Source: Pseudomonas alkylphenolica (GTDB lineage: Bacteria > Pseudomonadota > Gammaproteobacteria > Pseudomonadales > Pseudomonadaceae). From it: DNA of 64,000 bases. Below the pieces are notes generated by a model, which ran no database searches, had not been told where the DNA came from, and was given only the letters and a program-made list of their open reading frames with translations. Made by a program: the position numbers and the translations under genes. Below are positions 15,515-23,881 of the stretch, one piece after another. Position 1 is the first letter of the stretch, and each line of letters starts with the position of its first letter. The DNA is taken from NCBI RefSeq assembly GCF_000746525.1, contig NZ_CP009048.1, forward strand, positions 3,031,501 through 3,095,500, read 5' to 3'.

Positions 15515-15906
15515 AGCTCGTCCCTCTCAAGATCGGTGGTGTCCTGCAGCAGCATCTGCAGCTTGCGCTGGATGATCTGCTCCTTGACCAGGTCAGCCGC
15601 CTCATACGCGGCGTCCTTCAGCTCGGTGGTGTTGGGTGGCAGAAAGCGCCGGTAGACCACGCGTTGTTCATACTCGACCGTCACCAGGCTGCCCCAGCGT
15701 GCGTCCGGCCGTTCCCGTACCACCAGGTTGAAATCCAGGCGGCTGGTGGCACGCAGCCGCTCGGCAAAGCTGTAATAGAAGTCGTGGCCGATGTGCGAGA
15801 TGGTGTTGTCGACGATAAAGCCCATCATCTCGTCCTCGGCGCCGCCCCGGGCAGTGCCGGCCAGCAGCACCAGAGCCAGGGCGCAGGCGGTCAGTTGGCG
15901 GTTCAT
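15511..15906 (-). CDS. csgE: CsgE-type curli chaperone/adaptor
   Basis: CsgE is a periplasmic specificity factor that delivers substrates to CsgG. The 131-residue protein has a signal peptide (MNRQLTACALALVLLAGTARG) and the family core GFIVDNTISHIGHDFYYSFAERL, FNLVVRERPDARWGSLVTVEY and RRFLPPNTTELKDAAYEA. It overlaps the preceding pseudopilin gene by 4 nt and csgF by 4 nt. Type II secretion-like and curli-export genes are therefore translationally coupled. Confidence 0.92.
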   Translation of the reverse strand: MNRQLTACALALVLLAGTARGGAEDEMMGFIVDNTISHIGHDFYYSFAERLRATSRLDFNLVVRERPDARWGSLVTVEYEQRVVYRRFLPPNTTELKDAAYEAADLVKEQIIQRKLQMLLQDTTDLERDEL

Positions 15907-16433
15907 TGCCCTGCTCCCTGGGTCAGGCCCTTGCGACCACCGGCGGCGGATTCGGAGAAGGCTTTCTCGGCCACGAACTGCCAGTCGGAATAGTGTTCCA
16001 GGCCTTCAAAGTCCGACCACTGAGCGGCAAAGCCGGTCTGTTTCAGCGGCGTCAGATCGGACCGGCTATAGACTCCGGTGATACGTCCGTCGATGGAGCG
16101 CAGCAATCCCCAGTCGTCGCTTCCAGTGATCGGGTCGGGGTACAAGCGGCGCAGGTGGCGCTTGAGGTTGGGATAGCGCGGGTCCTCGAGCAGTTCGTCC
16201 AGGGTCTGCGGGTACTGGGCCAGGCCTGGCGAATCGCGATAGTAGCTGCGCAGCGCCTGAGCATACTGGCTACCGACCCAGAGCAGGTCGCGTTCACGTT
16301 CGCGCAGGGCCTGGGTCGACCACAGGGTGACGGTCGAGCCCAGCGCGATGCCGGTCACAGCAATCAGCAACAGCACTCCCAGGTAAGTGAAGCCCGCCTC
16401 GGCGGCGCTACCACTCGGCATATAAGCTGCCAT
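15903..16433 (-). CDS. Type II secretion-like minor pseudopilin
   Basis: From the ATG at 16433, preceded by GGGAGG, the protein has a short prepilin leader ending EAG, then FTYLGVLLLIAVTGIALGS, a class III signal-peptide helix. Glu5 of the mature protein is replaced by Gly, as in minor pseudopilins of the GspK type that cap the pilus. About 120 further residues contain SQYAQALRSYYRDSP and YPQTLDELLEDPRYP, resembling GspG-like globular heads. It overlaps the previous pseudopilin by 26 nt and csgE by 4 nt. Confidence 0.8.
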   Translation of the reverse strand: MAAYMPSGSAAEAGFTYLGVLLLIAVTGIALGSTVTLWSTQALRERERDLLWVGSQYAQALRSYYRDSPGLAQYPQTLDELLEDPRYPNLKRHLRRLYPDPITGSDDWGLLRSIDGRITGVYSRSDLTPLKQTGFAAQWSDFEGLEHYSDWQFVAEKAFSESAAGGRKGLTQGAGQ

Positions 16434-16782
16434 CACGCGCCCTCCCGGTTGCACCGCTCTTGATATCGGCCACCGAACCACCCACACCTTCCGGTGGCGC
16501 TACCACCTGCCAGCCGTCACGGCGCTCGGTGATCGGGTCCAGCGGGGCGTTGCGCAGATAACGCTGTTCGACCAGTTGCTCCAGCGACTCGGGATATCGC
16601 CCGGTGTCGCCGTAGTAGTGATCCAGGGCTTCGCGCATCACCGCCAGGCTTTGCCGCAGGGTGGCCTCGCGCGAGGTTTCCAGGCTCTGGAAGTAGCGCG
16701 GCATGGCAATGGTCATCAGCGTGGCGATGATCGCCATCACCACCAGCAACTCGATCAGGGTAAAGCCTTGGTTGCGTCGCAT
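16408..16782 (-). CDS. Type II secretion-like pseudopilin (GspG/H-like)
   Basis: MRRNQG precedes FTLIELLVVMAIIATLMTIAMP, a classic prepilin cleavage site with Glu5. The head includes LRQSLAVMREALDHYYGDTGRYPESLEQLVEQRYLR and DPITERRDGW, close to GspG-like cores. An in-frame ATG four codons upstream is an alternative start. Together with its neighbours it would form the periplasmic pseudopilus. Confidence 0.85.
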   Translation of the reverse strand: MRRNQGFTLIELLVVMAIIATLMTIAMPRYFQSLETSREATLRQSLAVMREALDHYYGDTGRYPESLEQLVEQRYLRNAPLDPITERRDGWQVVAPPEGVGGSVADIKSGATGRARDGSLYAEW

Positions 16783-16787
16783 GCTGG

Positions 16788-17261
16788 TCACCATTGTCCG
16801 TAGGCGATGCCGTTAAGGCCCTTGCCCGGCGCCTTGGAGTAAACGTCGAAGACGTCCTCCCCTTCACGCGGGCTTTGCGCCGAACTGTCGTAAGCACGCA
16901 GCCCCCAACCCCCTTCGTCGTCTTTCTTGTGGCTGAGCAACGGGTCGTGGGGGATGCGCCGCAGGAAATAGAACTTGGCCCCTTTGGCGCTGCGCACATC
17001 GCGCACACCGTCCACCAGCACCTGCAGGCTCGGTGGGTAACCGGTGGCATTCAGCGATTTCTCGATGTAGCCGGCGTCGAAGGCGCGTTTGTAGGCGTCG
17101 ATGGCATCGCGGAGCTGATACAGCGCGGTTTTCAGCTCCTGCTCCTTGCCCCGGCGTACCAGGGTTTCGGTCAGCGGTGCGGCAATCGAGGCGAGCAACC
17201 CGAGCAGCGCCAGGGTCAACATCACTTCGATCAGGCTGAAACCTGCCATCGAGCGTTTCAT
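16788..17261 (-). CDS. Type II secretion-like pseudopilin
   Basis: The leader MKRSMAG is followed by FSLIEVMLTLALLGLLASIAAPL, with Glu5. The 157-residue protein continues with LKTALYQLRDAIDAYKRAFDAG and the conserved RIPHDPLL segment of GspG-like heads. It starts 3 nt after the secretin stop and lies within 6 nt of the next pseudopilin frame. No calcium-site motif could be assigned with confidence. Confidence 0.86.
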   Translation of the reverse strand: MKRSMAGFSLIEVMLTLALLGLLASIAAPLTETLVRRGKEQELKTALYQLRDAIDAYKRAFDAGYIEKSLNATGYPPSLQVLVDGVRDVRSAKGAKFYFLRRIPHDPLLSHKKDDEGGWGLRAYDSSAQSPREGEDVFDVYSKAPGKGLNGIAYGQW

Positions 17262-17264
17262 GAT

Positions 17265-19088
17265 TTAAGGCCTCACCGCAGTAGGCGCAGCGGCCAGCGG
17301 CTGCTCGTCGTCGACCTCGATCGGGCGATTGAGGTTGCGGATCTGCATGCTGGTTTCGGTGCCGGACGGGAACTCCATGTCCGACGGGCTCTGGTACGGC
17401 AGGTTGCGCACGATGCGCGGGGTAATCGACAGCACCAGCTCCGACTGGCTCTTGTCATTACGGTTGCTGCCAAACAGCCGTCCCAGCCCGGGGATGTCGC
17501 CGAGCAACGGAATTTTGTTGCCGCTGGCACCGTCGTCATTGCGTACCAGCCCCGCCAGCACCTGGGTTTCGCCGTCATGCAGACGCAGGCTGGTCTGGGC
17601 GTTGCGGGTGTCGACCTGAACCGGAATGGTGCCCTGGCGAGTCGGTTCCAGCGGCTTGGCGTTGCTGACTTCCAGGGACACCTTGATCGCTACTTCGTTG
17701 TTCAGGTGCACCACCGGGGTGACTTCGAGTTTGAGACCGACATCCAGGTAGGTGATGCTCTCGGTGATCACCGGTCCTTGGGTCGAAGGGACCGACGTGG
17801 CGCTGACAATCGGCACCCGCTGACCGATGTGGATACGCGCCTGCTCGCGGTTGCTGACGCGGATCACCGGGCTTGCCAGGGTGTTGATGTCGTTGTCCTG
17901 GGCGTTGATCTTGGCCTGCGGCGACGGCGAGATGGTAATGCGCGAGGAGTTGATGCCGCGCAACTGATCGAGCGTTTCCACGGACTTGCCGTCTTCGTTG
18001 AGCACCCCGAAGGTATTGGGCCACTGCAGACCGAGTTCGAGGATCCGCGAGCGGGCTACCTCCATCACTTCCACTTCCAGCACCACTTCCGGGTTGGACT
18101 GATCTTGCGACTGCAGCAGTTTCTCGGCCATGCGCACGGCGTCGGGGGTATCGCGCATGGTCAGGGTATTGAGGCGCTCATCGACGAACACATCGCGGGT
18201 CTTGAGCATGGTCTTGACCATGTTCAGCGCGGTGTTGGAATCGATGCTGGTCAGGTAGAAGGTGCGCATCACCAGTTCCTGGTAATCCTTGGTCTTCTGC
18301 GGCGAGTCCGGGTAGATCAGCAAGGTGTTGTCGTTCACCACTTTCTGGTGCAGCTGGTTCTGCTCCAGCAACAGCGCCACGGCATCTTCAATGCGCACAT
18401 CGCGCACGAAGATGGTGGCCTTCATGTCCGGACGCATGTCCTTGTCGAAGATGAAGTTGAGCCCGGCCACCTGCGACAGCACCTCGAAGATGGTTTTCAG
18501 GTTGGCGTCACGAAATTCCAGGGTTACCGGGCGTTCCATCTTGGTCCGCAGTTGCGGGTTGGGCTGCGCGGTGCGGCTCTGTACCAACTCGATGTCCTTG
18601 CGCAGGGCCAGGCCATCCTGGTTCTGCGGATCGAGCAGGAGCACTTCGCGCATGTGCCGCTCGGCGCCAAACAGATCGCCTTGGCGCAGTGCCGCCTGGC
18701 CGAGGGCCACGCGCTCATTGATGTTGCCGATCTGTTCGATCTGGCGTACCGCTTCCTGGGCGCGGCGGTTGTTGGGTTCCAGGGTCAGCACTCGCCCGTA
18801 GCCCATGCGCGCCCCCGCAAAATCATGGCGGCTGCGGTCGCTGTCGGCCTGGGTCAGCAAGGCTTCAACCGACTGGCGACGCCCCTGGATCACGGCGATG
18901 TTCAGCTCGGTGTCGCGTGGATTCTCCTTGAGTGCCTCCTCGAGCATGGAGATACCTGCTTCGTATTGCCCTTCAGCGATCAACGCCTGGCCATCCTTGC
19001 GCACGCCACTGGTGCCGCAACCGGCCAGGGCAACGCAAAGTGCAAGCATCAGGTATGGCGCCTTGTTGCAGTGCCTGGACGAAATCAT
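17265..19088 (-). CDS. Secretin (GspD/PilQ/MshL family) outer-membrane channel
   Basis: Secretins are the outer-membrane gates of type II secretion and type IV pili. The 607-residue lipoprotein (lipobox LAGC near residue 24) has an N-terminal TPR-like region (EGQYEAGISMLEEALKENP; LDPQNQDGLALRKD). An STN/N-domain region follows (VTLEFRDANLKTIFEVLSQVAGLNFIFDKD), and then the secretin core (GLKLEVTPVVHLNNEVAIKV, GETQVLAGLVRNDD, PLLGDIPGLGRLFG, LVLSITPRIVRN). The N-terminal TPR part resembles MSHA/Tad-like secretins more than classical XcpQ. It overlaps the PilP-like gene by 4 nt. Confidence 0.92.
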   Translation of the reverse strand: MISSRHCNKAPYLMLALCVALAGCGTSGVRKDGQALIAEGQYEAGISMLEEALKENPRDTELNIAVIQGRRQSVEALLTQADSDRSRHDFAGARMGYGRVLTLEPNNRRAQEAVRQIEQIGNINERVALGQAALRQGDLFGAERHMREVLLLDPQNQDGLALRKDIELVQSRTAQPNPQLRTKMERPVTLEFRDANLKTIFEVLSQVAGLNFIFDKDMRPDMKATIFVRDVRIEDAVALLLEQNQLHQKVVNDNTLLIYPDSPQKTKDYQELVMRTFYLTSIDSNTALNMVKTMLKTRDVFVDERLNTLTMRDTPDAVRMAEKLLQSQDQSNPEVVLEVEVMEVARSRILELGLQWPNTFGVLNEDGKSVETLDQLRGINSSRITISPSPQAKINAQDNDINTLASPVIRVSNREQARIHIGQRVPIVSATSVPSTQGPVITESITYLDVGLKLEVTPVVHLNNEVAIKVSLEVSNAKPLEPTRQGTIPVQVDTRNAQTSLRLHDGETQVLAGLVRNDDGASGNKIPLLGDIPGLGRLFGSNRNDKSQSELVLSITPRIVRNLPYQSPSDMEFPSGTETSMQIRNLNRPIEVDDEQPLAAAPTAVRP

Positions 19089-19588
19089 GGTGCGCTCCCT
19101 ACAGACAAAGTCTGGGACAAGTGCAACGGCAGGTAGACCAGGCTCAGCTCCGTGGCGGAGATGTGCTCGATCCGGTAAATGTCATCAATCACGTCGCCAC
19201 GGCGCACGACGTAGAGTTTCTCGCCGCTTTGCAGGAACACGCGTTGATCGTCGCGATCATCCAGACGGCCAACAAACTGAAAGGGCAGTGCCGGTGCGGC
19301 TGGAGGCAAGGCCACTGGCGCAACGGCAACCGGTTGTTCGGTGACCGTGGCCATCTGTGCCGCCGGCTTCCAGTTCTTGCTCGGGAACAGGTCGCGCAGC
19401 TTGAGTGCCGCAGGCTTGGCCGCCTGGGCAGCGGCTTCGCTGGCGGCGACGGCGGTCTTGTCGGCGGCGGCGACCGCGGTTTGGCTGTCGGCCGACTCGT
19501 CGTCGAAGAAGTATCCCGGTGCCCAGGCCAGTACGGCGGCAGCTCCGAGAAAGGCCAGCCAGGCCAGACGGCGTTGAGTATTCATCAT
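19085..19588 (-). CDS. PilP/GspC-like periplasmic connector
   Basis: A 167-residue bitopic protein with one N-terminal membrane helix (LAWLAFLGAAAVLAWAPGYFF), an Ala-rich linker and a small C-terminal beta domain (LPFQFVGRLDDRDDQRVFLQSGEKLYVVRRGDVID). That domain matches the homology region of GspC/PilP, which touches the secretin N domains. It lies between the PilO-like gene and the secretin, as pilP does in pilMNOPQ, and overlaps both by 4 nt. Confidence 0.75.
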   Translation of the reverse strand: MMNTQRRLAWLAFLGAAAVLAWAPGYFFDDESADSQTAVAAADKTAVAASEAAAQAAKPAALKLRDLFPSKNWKPAAQMATVTEQPVAVAPVALPPAAPALPFQFVGRLDDRDDQRVFLQSGEKLYVVRRGDVIDDIYRIEHISATELSLVYLPLHLSQTLSVGSAP

Positions 19589-20133
19589 GACCTCGACAGA
19601 TAAAGGGTCATACGCAGGCGACCGGTCAGCTCGCTGTCGCCGATTTTCTTGCGCTGCAGGTCGACGTCTTCAAGCACCAGGGCCGGCAACTGGCCGAGCA
19701 AGGCATGCACGAAGCGGCGGATCTGCGGGTAGCTGCCGCGTACCGGCAAGAGAATCTGGTAGCGCGCCAGCTGGGTCTTAGGATCGACGCCCAGGGCGTA
19801 CTCGCCGCGGGCCAGGCTGATGCGCTCGGCCTTGGCCAGGCTGTAGATGCGGTCGATGGCCACGGTGGCCTGAGGCTGGGCCGGCAGCTGTTTGTGGAAG
19901 TCTTCCAGTTCACGCTGAGGCACCTGCGGCAGTTTCAGGTCACCACGTTTGAACTGCTGCAACTGCGCTTGAGCGTCTTCGCTACGCAGCTGCTGCTGTT
20001 GCAACTGCTGCCATTGCGGCAGCACCACCGCTGCGCCATACAGCAAGGCCAGCAGGACCAGCGCACCGCCCGCCAGGCCAACCACACCCAGCTGCCGTGC
20101 ACGCTCATGAAGAATCAGGCTATGGATGCGCAT
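19585..20133 (-). CDS. PilO-like inner-membrane assembly protein
   Basis: From the ATG at 20133 the protein has one membrane helix (GVVGLAGGALVLLALLYGAAVVL), a coiled coil rich in Gln (LPQWQQLQQQQLRSEDAQAQ) and a ferredoxin-like C-terminal domain (ALGVDPKTQLARYQILLPVRGSYPQIRRFVHALL). This is the layout of PilO/GspM. It overlaps the PilN-like gene by 14 nt and the PilP-like gene by 4 nt. Confidence 0.78.
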   Translation of the reverse strand: MRIHSLILHERARQLGVVGLAGGALVLLALLYGAAVVLPQWQQLQQQQLRSEDAQAQLQQFKRGDLKLPQVPQRELEDFHKQLPAQPQATVAIDRIYSLAKAERISLARGEYALGVDPKTQLARYQILLPVRGSYPQIRRFVHALLGQLPALVLEDVDLQRKKIGDSELTGRLRMTLYLSRS

Positions 20134-20662
20134 TGCCGATCTCCCAGGTGGCGGACAGGTTGAACTGCACAGGATGCTCGGCCTGTTTGGCCATGATTTC
20201 GTGATTGAGCAACGACACATCGCGCAGCTCGCCGCTGGCTTCCAGACGCTTGTGGAAGGTCAGCATGGCTTCCAGGTCGCGGGCCTCGGCGCTGATACGA
20301 ACCTGGCCCTTACGTGCATCGGGGGTCAGGGTCAGTAGCGCCACGTCGTCCTGCGGCAGGGCTTCAAGCATGTCGAACAGACGTTCCCAGGGCCGCTGCA
20401 GCTGCTGCGAGACACTGCGCATCTGCGCCAGCTTCTCGGCTTGCTCGCGGCTCTGCGCCGGGGTCAGCGACGCGACGTGCTCAGGGCGCTTGCCCAGTTG
20501 CCGCTCGAACGCCTCCAGCTGTTGATCGAGCGCCGCCTGTTGCTGGCCGAAACCTTGTGCCAGGACCAGGGCGCCAGCCAGCAGACCGACACCGGCCGCC
20601 AGCAGCACCCAGGCCGAGAGCGCCGTGCGCCGTGGCTGAAAGTCCAGCTCCAGGCGGCGCAT
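20120..20662 (-). CDS. PilN-like inner-membrane assembly protein
   Basis: A 180-residue protein that begins MRRLELDFQPRRTALSAWVLLAAGVGLLAGALVLAQGF: a short cytoplasmic tail, one membrane helix, then a coiled coil (QQQAALDQQLEAFERQLG) and a periplasmic domain ending FNLSATWEIGNAHP. This is the PilN plan. It starts 1 nt after the PilM-like stop. Confidence 0.78.
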   Translation of the reverse strand: MRRLELDFQPRRTALSAWVLLAAGVGLLAGALVLAQGFGQQQAALDQQLEAFERQLGKRPEHVASLTPAQSREQAEKLAQMRSVSQQLQRPWERLFDMLEALPQDDVALLTLTPDARKGQVRISAEARDLEAMLTFHKRLEASGELRDVSLLNHEIMAKQAEHPVQFNLSATWEIGNAHP

Positions 20663-20663
20663 T

Positions 20664-21452
20664 TCAGGCCACCGCCCGGGTCATGCGGCACAGCACATCG
20701 GCTGTGTCGCCGCCCAGCTCGCACAATTGCACACCGTCCAGCGCCGGCGGTTGCTCCTGACGGCCCGGCGCATGCAGGAACACCGGCAGTTCGCGGTCCT
20801 GGGCATTGAGCTCGCACTGGCGGGCGATCAGTGCTTGCAGAGCGGCGTCACTGTCACTGCCACCCTGGGTACTGATCTGTTGCCAGACGCCGTTCTGTGC
20901 CAGCAGACAGACCGTGCGCTGAGGCTCGGCGAGCACGAAGAGGAAGTCGCTCTGCCCCAGCTGTTCGGCAAAGCGGTTATAGGCCGCCATCAGATACGGA
21001 CGTACCGAGCGCAGGCGCAAACCAAGCTCACGGCAGTGGTCATGCAGCCGTTGCAACAACGCCTCTGGCACCGCCGTGGCGATCCGCGCAGCGCCAGCGG
21101 CCTCCGGCGACACCACCAGACGCCAGCCATCCAGGCTCTGCCCGTAGTGGGCCTCGAAGCAGGCGCGGGCGTAGTGGTGCAGCTCATCAGGGCGGCCGAT
21201 GGCAGCGCTCCAGGGCACCAGGCAGAAGCGGCAGTACTGCGCCGACAGCAACAGCTGCAGTTCGCCGCCCTTGCACGAATGGTCAGCCAGCAGGCTGCGC
21301 AGCGTATCCAGGGCCAGGGTGGCGGCCTGGCTGCGCTCGGCGATAAAGCCCAGGCTGCCCAGCCAGTGTTGTTCCGTTCCCAGGCGTTGGCACAGGCCGA
21401 CTCCCTGGGCGCCGAGCACGGCGATAAAACGATCAGGCGACAAATGTGACAC
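20664..21452 (-). CDS. PilM/GspL-cytoplasmic-domain-like protein
   Basis: The protein starts at GTG 21452, inside the end of gspE; no ATG is suitably placed. Of about 262 residues, FIAVLGAQGVGLCQRLG, LHHYARACFEAHYG, LRSVRPYLMAAYNRFAEQ and FLFVLAEPQRTVCLLAQNG look like the actin-like fold of PilM or the cytoplasmic half of GspL. There is no membrane segment. In type IV pili PilM binds the PilN tail, and a PilN-like gene follows directly. Assignment rests on position and fold pattern rather than a strong motif. Confidence 0.65.
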   Translation of the reverse strand: MSHLSPDRFIAVLGAQGVGLCQRLGTEQHWLGSLGFIAERSQAATLALDTLRSLLADHSCKGGELQLLLSAQYCRFCLVPWSAAIGRPDELHHYARACFEAHYGQSLDGWRLVVSPEAAGAARIATAVPEALLQRLHDHCRELGLRLRSVRPYLMAAYNRFAEQLGQSDFLFVLAEPQRTVCLLAQNGVWQQISTQGGSDSDAALQALIARQCELNAQDRELPVFLHAPGRQEQPPALDGVQLCELGGDTADVLCRMTRAVA

Positions 21453-23136
21453 GATTGATCTCCTCCAGAGTGGTCCGGCCATCGCGCACCAGTTCCAGTG
21501 CCGAGCTGCGCAGCAGGCGCAGGCCGCGTTGACAGGCCAGGGCCCTGATCTGCGCCAGGGGCCGACGTTCAACAATCATTTGCCGCAGTTCATCGTCCAG
21601 GTGCAGCAGTTCAGCGATCGCCGTACGCCCGCGATAACCGCTGCCGCGGCACTGGCCGCAACCGCTGCCGTGCACAAACCGGTAGTGGTCCACCTGCCCC
21701 GCTTCCAGGCCGGAAAGGCTGAGCTCTTCATCACTGGGCTGGTGGGGGCTGGCGCAGTGTGGGCAGACCAGGCGAATCAGGCGCTGGGCCAGCACCGCGT
21801 TGAGCGCGGAAACGAAGCTGTAGGGGTCGACCTGCATCTGGCTGAAGCGACCGATTACATCGAAGACGTTGTTGGCGTGGATGGTGGTGAACACCAGATG
21901 CCCGGTCAGCGCCGACTGCACGGCGATCTGTGCGGTGTCCGGGTCACGGATCTCGCCGACCATGATCTTGTCCGGGTCATGGCGCAGGATCGAGCGCAGG
22001 CCGCGGGCGAAGGTCAGGCCTTTTTTCTCGTTGACCGGAATCTGCAGCACCCCCGGCAGTTGATATTCAACCGGGTCTTCGATGGTGATGATCTTGTCCA
22101 CGCCGTGGTTGATCTCGCTGATCATGGCGTAGAGGGTGGTGGTCTTGCCGCTGCCGGTGGGGCCGGTAACCAGGATCATGCCGTAAGGCTCGTTGGCCAG
22201 GCGGCGCAGGCTGCGCAGGGTCTGGTCCTCAAAACCCAGGGCTTGCAGCTGGACGCCGCTGACACGATCGGCCAGGTCCTGTTTGTCGAGCACCCGCAGC
22301 ACCGCGTCTTCACCAAAAATGCTCGGCATGATCGAGACACGAAAGTCGATCTGGCGGGCGCTGATACCGATCTTGAAGCGACCGTCCTGAGGGACGCGCT
22401 TTTCACCGATGTCCAGCTCGGCCATGACCTTGATCCGCGAGATCACCTGTTCGGCGAACTCGCTGCCGCTGACCTTGCTGATACTGTTGAGCACCCCATC
22501 GATGCGGTATTTGATCACCAGGCCAGTACCGGTCACCCCCAGGTGGATGTCGCTGGCGTGCATCTTCAGGGCGTCATAGAGGGTCGAGTTGACCAGTTTG
22601 ACCACCCGGCTCTGGTCTTCGCTGATGCTAGCCAGCGACAGGCTTTGCAGGGTGTCGAGTTCGTTGACGGCTTCGCTTTCGGTGTCCAGCGAATCGACGG
22701 CGTTAAAGCTTTCTTCGTGACGGGCAAGGAAGCCGGCCAGGTCGGCGGCCTCGACTAGGTACAGCGGTGCACCTTGCAGGCAGTCATCGATCCAGGCCAG
22801 GCGTGCAGTGTCGAAGGGGTCGGCGAACACGCCCAGGGCCTGGCCGTCATGTTCGAGGAAGAGGAATTCGCGCTTCAGGCATTGGGCCAGGCTGACCCGG
22901 TCGAACAGTGGCGTGGCGGCGAACAGCGCCTGGCTGTCCAGTACGGGGTAATGCAGGGTGGCGCCCAGACGGCAGACAAACTCGGCAGGGCTCAGGCCAC
23001 TCAAACGTTGCAGAGTATCGAGCAGGCGCTCTGCGCTCTGTTCGGCGGTGACGCGTGCCTGGGCCAGCAATTCACGCCCGAGGGCTGCGGGGACGCATTC
23101 CTGGGGGGAGACAACAGCGAGCGACACGGTTTCCAT
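21433..23136 (-). CDS. gspE: GspE/PilB-family secretion ATPase
   Basis: The hexameric ATPase drives pseudopilus assembly. The 567-residue protein has an N-terminal MshEN/GspE_N region and the ATPase core: ILVTGPTGSGKTTTLYAMI (Walker A), TIEDPVEYQLPGVLQI (Asp box), DPDKIMVGEIRDPDTAQIAVQSALTGHLVFTTIHANN (Walker B and His box), and a four-cysteine zinc motif (CPHC ... CGQCRGSGYRGRTAIAELL). All catalytic motifs are present. It follows the receiver gene by 53 nt and overlaps the PilM-like gene by 20 nt. Confidence 0.94.
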   Translation of the reverse strand: METVSLAVVSPQECVPAALGRELLAQARVTAEQSAERLLDTLQRLSGLSPAEFVCRLGATLHYPVLDSQALFAATPLFDRVSLAQCLKREFLFLEHDGQALGVFADPFDTARLAWIDDCLQGAPLYLVEAADLAGFLARHEESFNAVDSLDTESEAVNELDTLQSLSLASISEDQSRVVKLVNSTLYDALKMHASDIHLGVTGTGLVIKYRIDGVLNSISKVSGSEFAEQVISRIKVMAELDIGEKRVPQDGRFKIGISARQIDFRVSIMPSIFGEDAVLRVLDKQDLADRVSGVQLQALGFEDQTLRSLRRLANEPYGMILVTGPTGSGKTTTLYAMISEINHGVDKIITIEDPVEYQLPGVLQIPVNEKKGLTFARGLRSILRHDPDKIMVGEIRDPDTAQIAVQSALTGHLVFTTIHANNVFDVIGRFSQMQVDPYSFVSALNAVLAQRLIRLVCPHCASPHQPSDEELSLSGLEAGQVDHYRFVHGSGCGQCRGSGYRGRTAIAELLHLDDELRQMIVERRPLAQIRALACQRGLRLLRSSALELVRDGRTTLEEINRVTFVA

Positions 23137-23189
23137 GACTTGCTCTCCAGCGCGGGGCGCGGCAAGCCATGTTCAGGTTTGCTCGCGCG

Positions 23190-23723
23190 TTATTCCCCGG
23201 TGAGCAGTTGATCGTCGTCTGGTTCCGCCTGCCTCTCACCTTTACGTCGGCGATCTGCCAGGACCCAACTACCGTCGAACAACTGCAGGGGGAAACTCTC
23301 ACTCCTGCTCTGGCGCCGTTCGACGAACCCTGTGTCCGTGTTGCCCTCGCTCCCGGTCTCTCGCTTGATGCCCATCAGGTCGTTGACTGCACGGGCCAGT
23401 TCCGCCAGCGGAAAAGGCTTGAACAGGATATGACTGACGCCCAGCTGGTTGGCACGCTCACGGACCTCGGCGGTCGGGTGGGCAGTGATCAGCACGAAAT
23501 GGCAGTTCCTGTTCTTGCGTACAGCCTCCAGTACCTGAAACCCCTCCATGTCGGGCAAGCGATAATCGAGCACTATCACGTCGGGTTGGGTGCGCTCGGC
23601 TTCACCGATGGCACTGACTCCGTCGTAGGCAACATGGACGTTCAGGCCTTGCGCATCCAGGTAAGCCTGGATATTGCCCGCAAGGGTCTGTTCGTCATCG
23701 ACTACCAATACTGTGTTAACCAA
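23190..23723 (-). CDS. Stand-alone response-regulator receiver protein (TTG start)
   Basis: The receiver domain reads TVLVVDDEQTLAGNIQAYL, with the phosphoacceptor Asp in VIVLDYRLPDMEGF, the Thr in FVLITAHP and the Lys in ILFKPFPLAEL. After the receiver only about 55 polar residues remain (including VLADRRRKGER), with no DNA-binding or enzyme domain. I chose TTG at 23723 because AAGGAG lies 7 nt before it and the receiver begins three residues later; ATG codons upstream lie beyond the natural start. It heads the secretion operon behind a sigma-54-type promoter, so it may tune assembly or sense state rather than act as a transcription factor. Confidence 0.82.
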   Translation of the reverse strand: MVNTVLVVDDEQTLAGNIQAYLDAQGLNVHVAYDGVSAIGEAERTQPDVIVLDYRLPDMEGFQVLEAVRKNRNCHFVLITAHPTAEVRERANQLGVSHILFKPFPLAELARAVNDLMGIKRETGSEGNTDTGFVERRQSRSESFPLQLFDGSWVLADRRRKGERQAEPDDDQLLTGE

Positions 23724-23792
23724 GATCGACTCCTTCAAGCACCACAGGCCCGGTTTCCCGGTCTGGCGAAGTGCGACCTTGTATAGGCTTAC

Positions 23793-23807
23793 GCATGCTT
23801 CGTGCCA
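23793..23807 (-). promoter_or_regulatory. Sigma-54 (RpoN) promoter of the receiver/secretion operon
   Basis: On the minus strand this reads TGGCACG-AAGC-ATGC, against the consensus TGGCACG-N4-TTGC; the GG/GC spacing is exact. It lies about 70 nt before the receiver start. Palindromic candidate enhancer sites lie 75-130 nt further upstream. Confidence 0.72.
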
Positions 23808-23881
23808 AACCAGAAACACCGCTTATCAATGTGCTATGTCGTTGATTCTTTAAGAGTAGACGCAAATGGGCCAAGGCCCCT

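Noticed and set aside
16794..19136. 780-codon open frame on the plus strand opposite the secretin
   Set aside because: The minus strand encodes an unmistakable secretin with 4-nt operon overlaps; the plus frame is compositional shadow.
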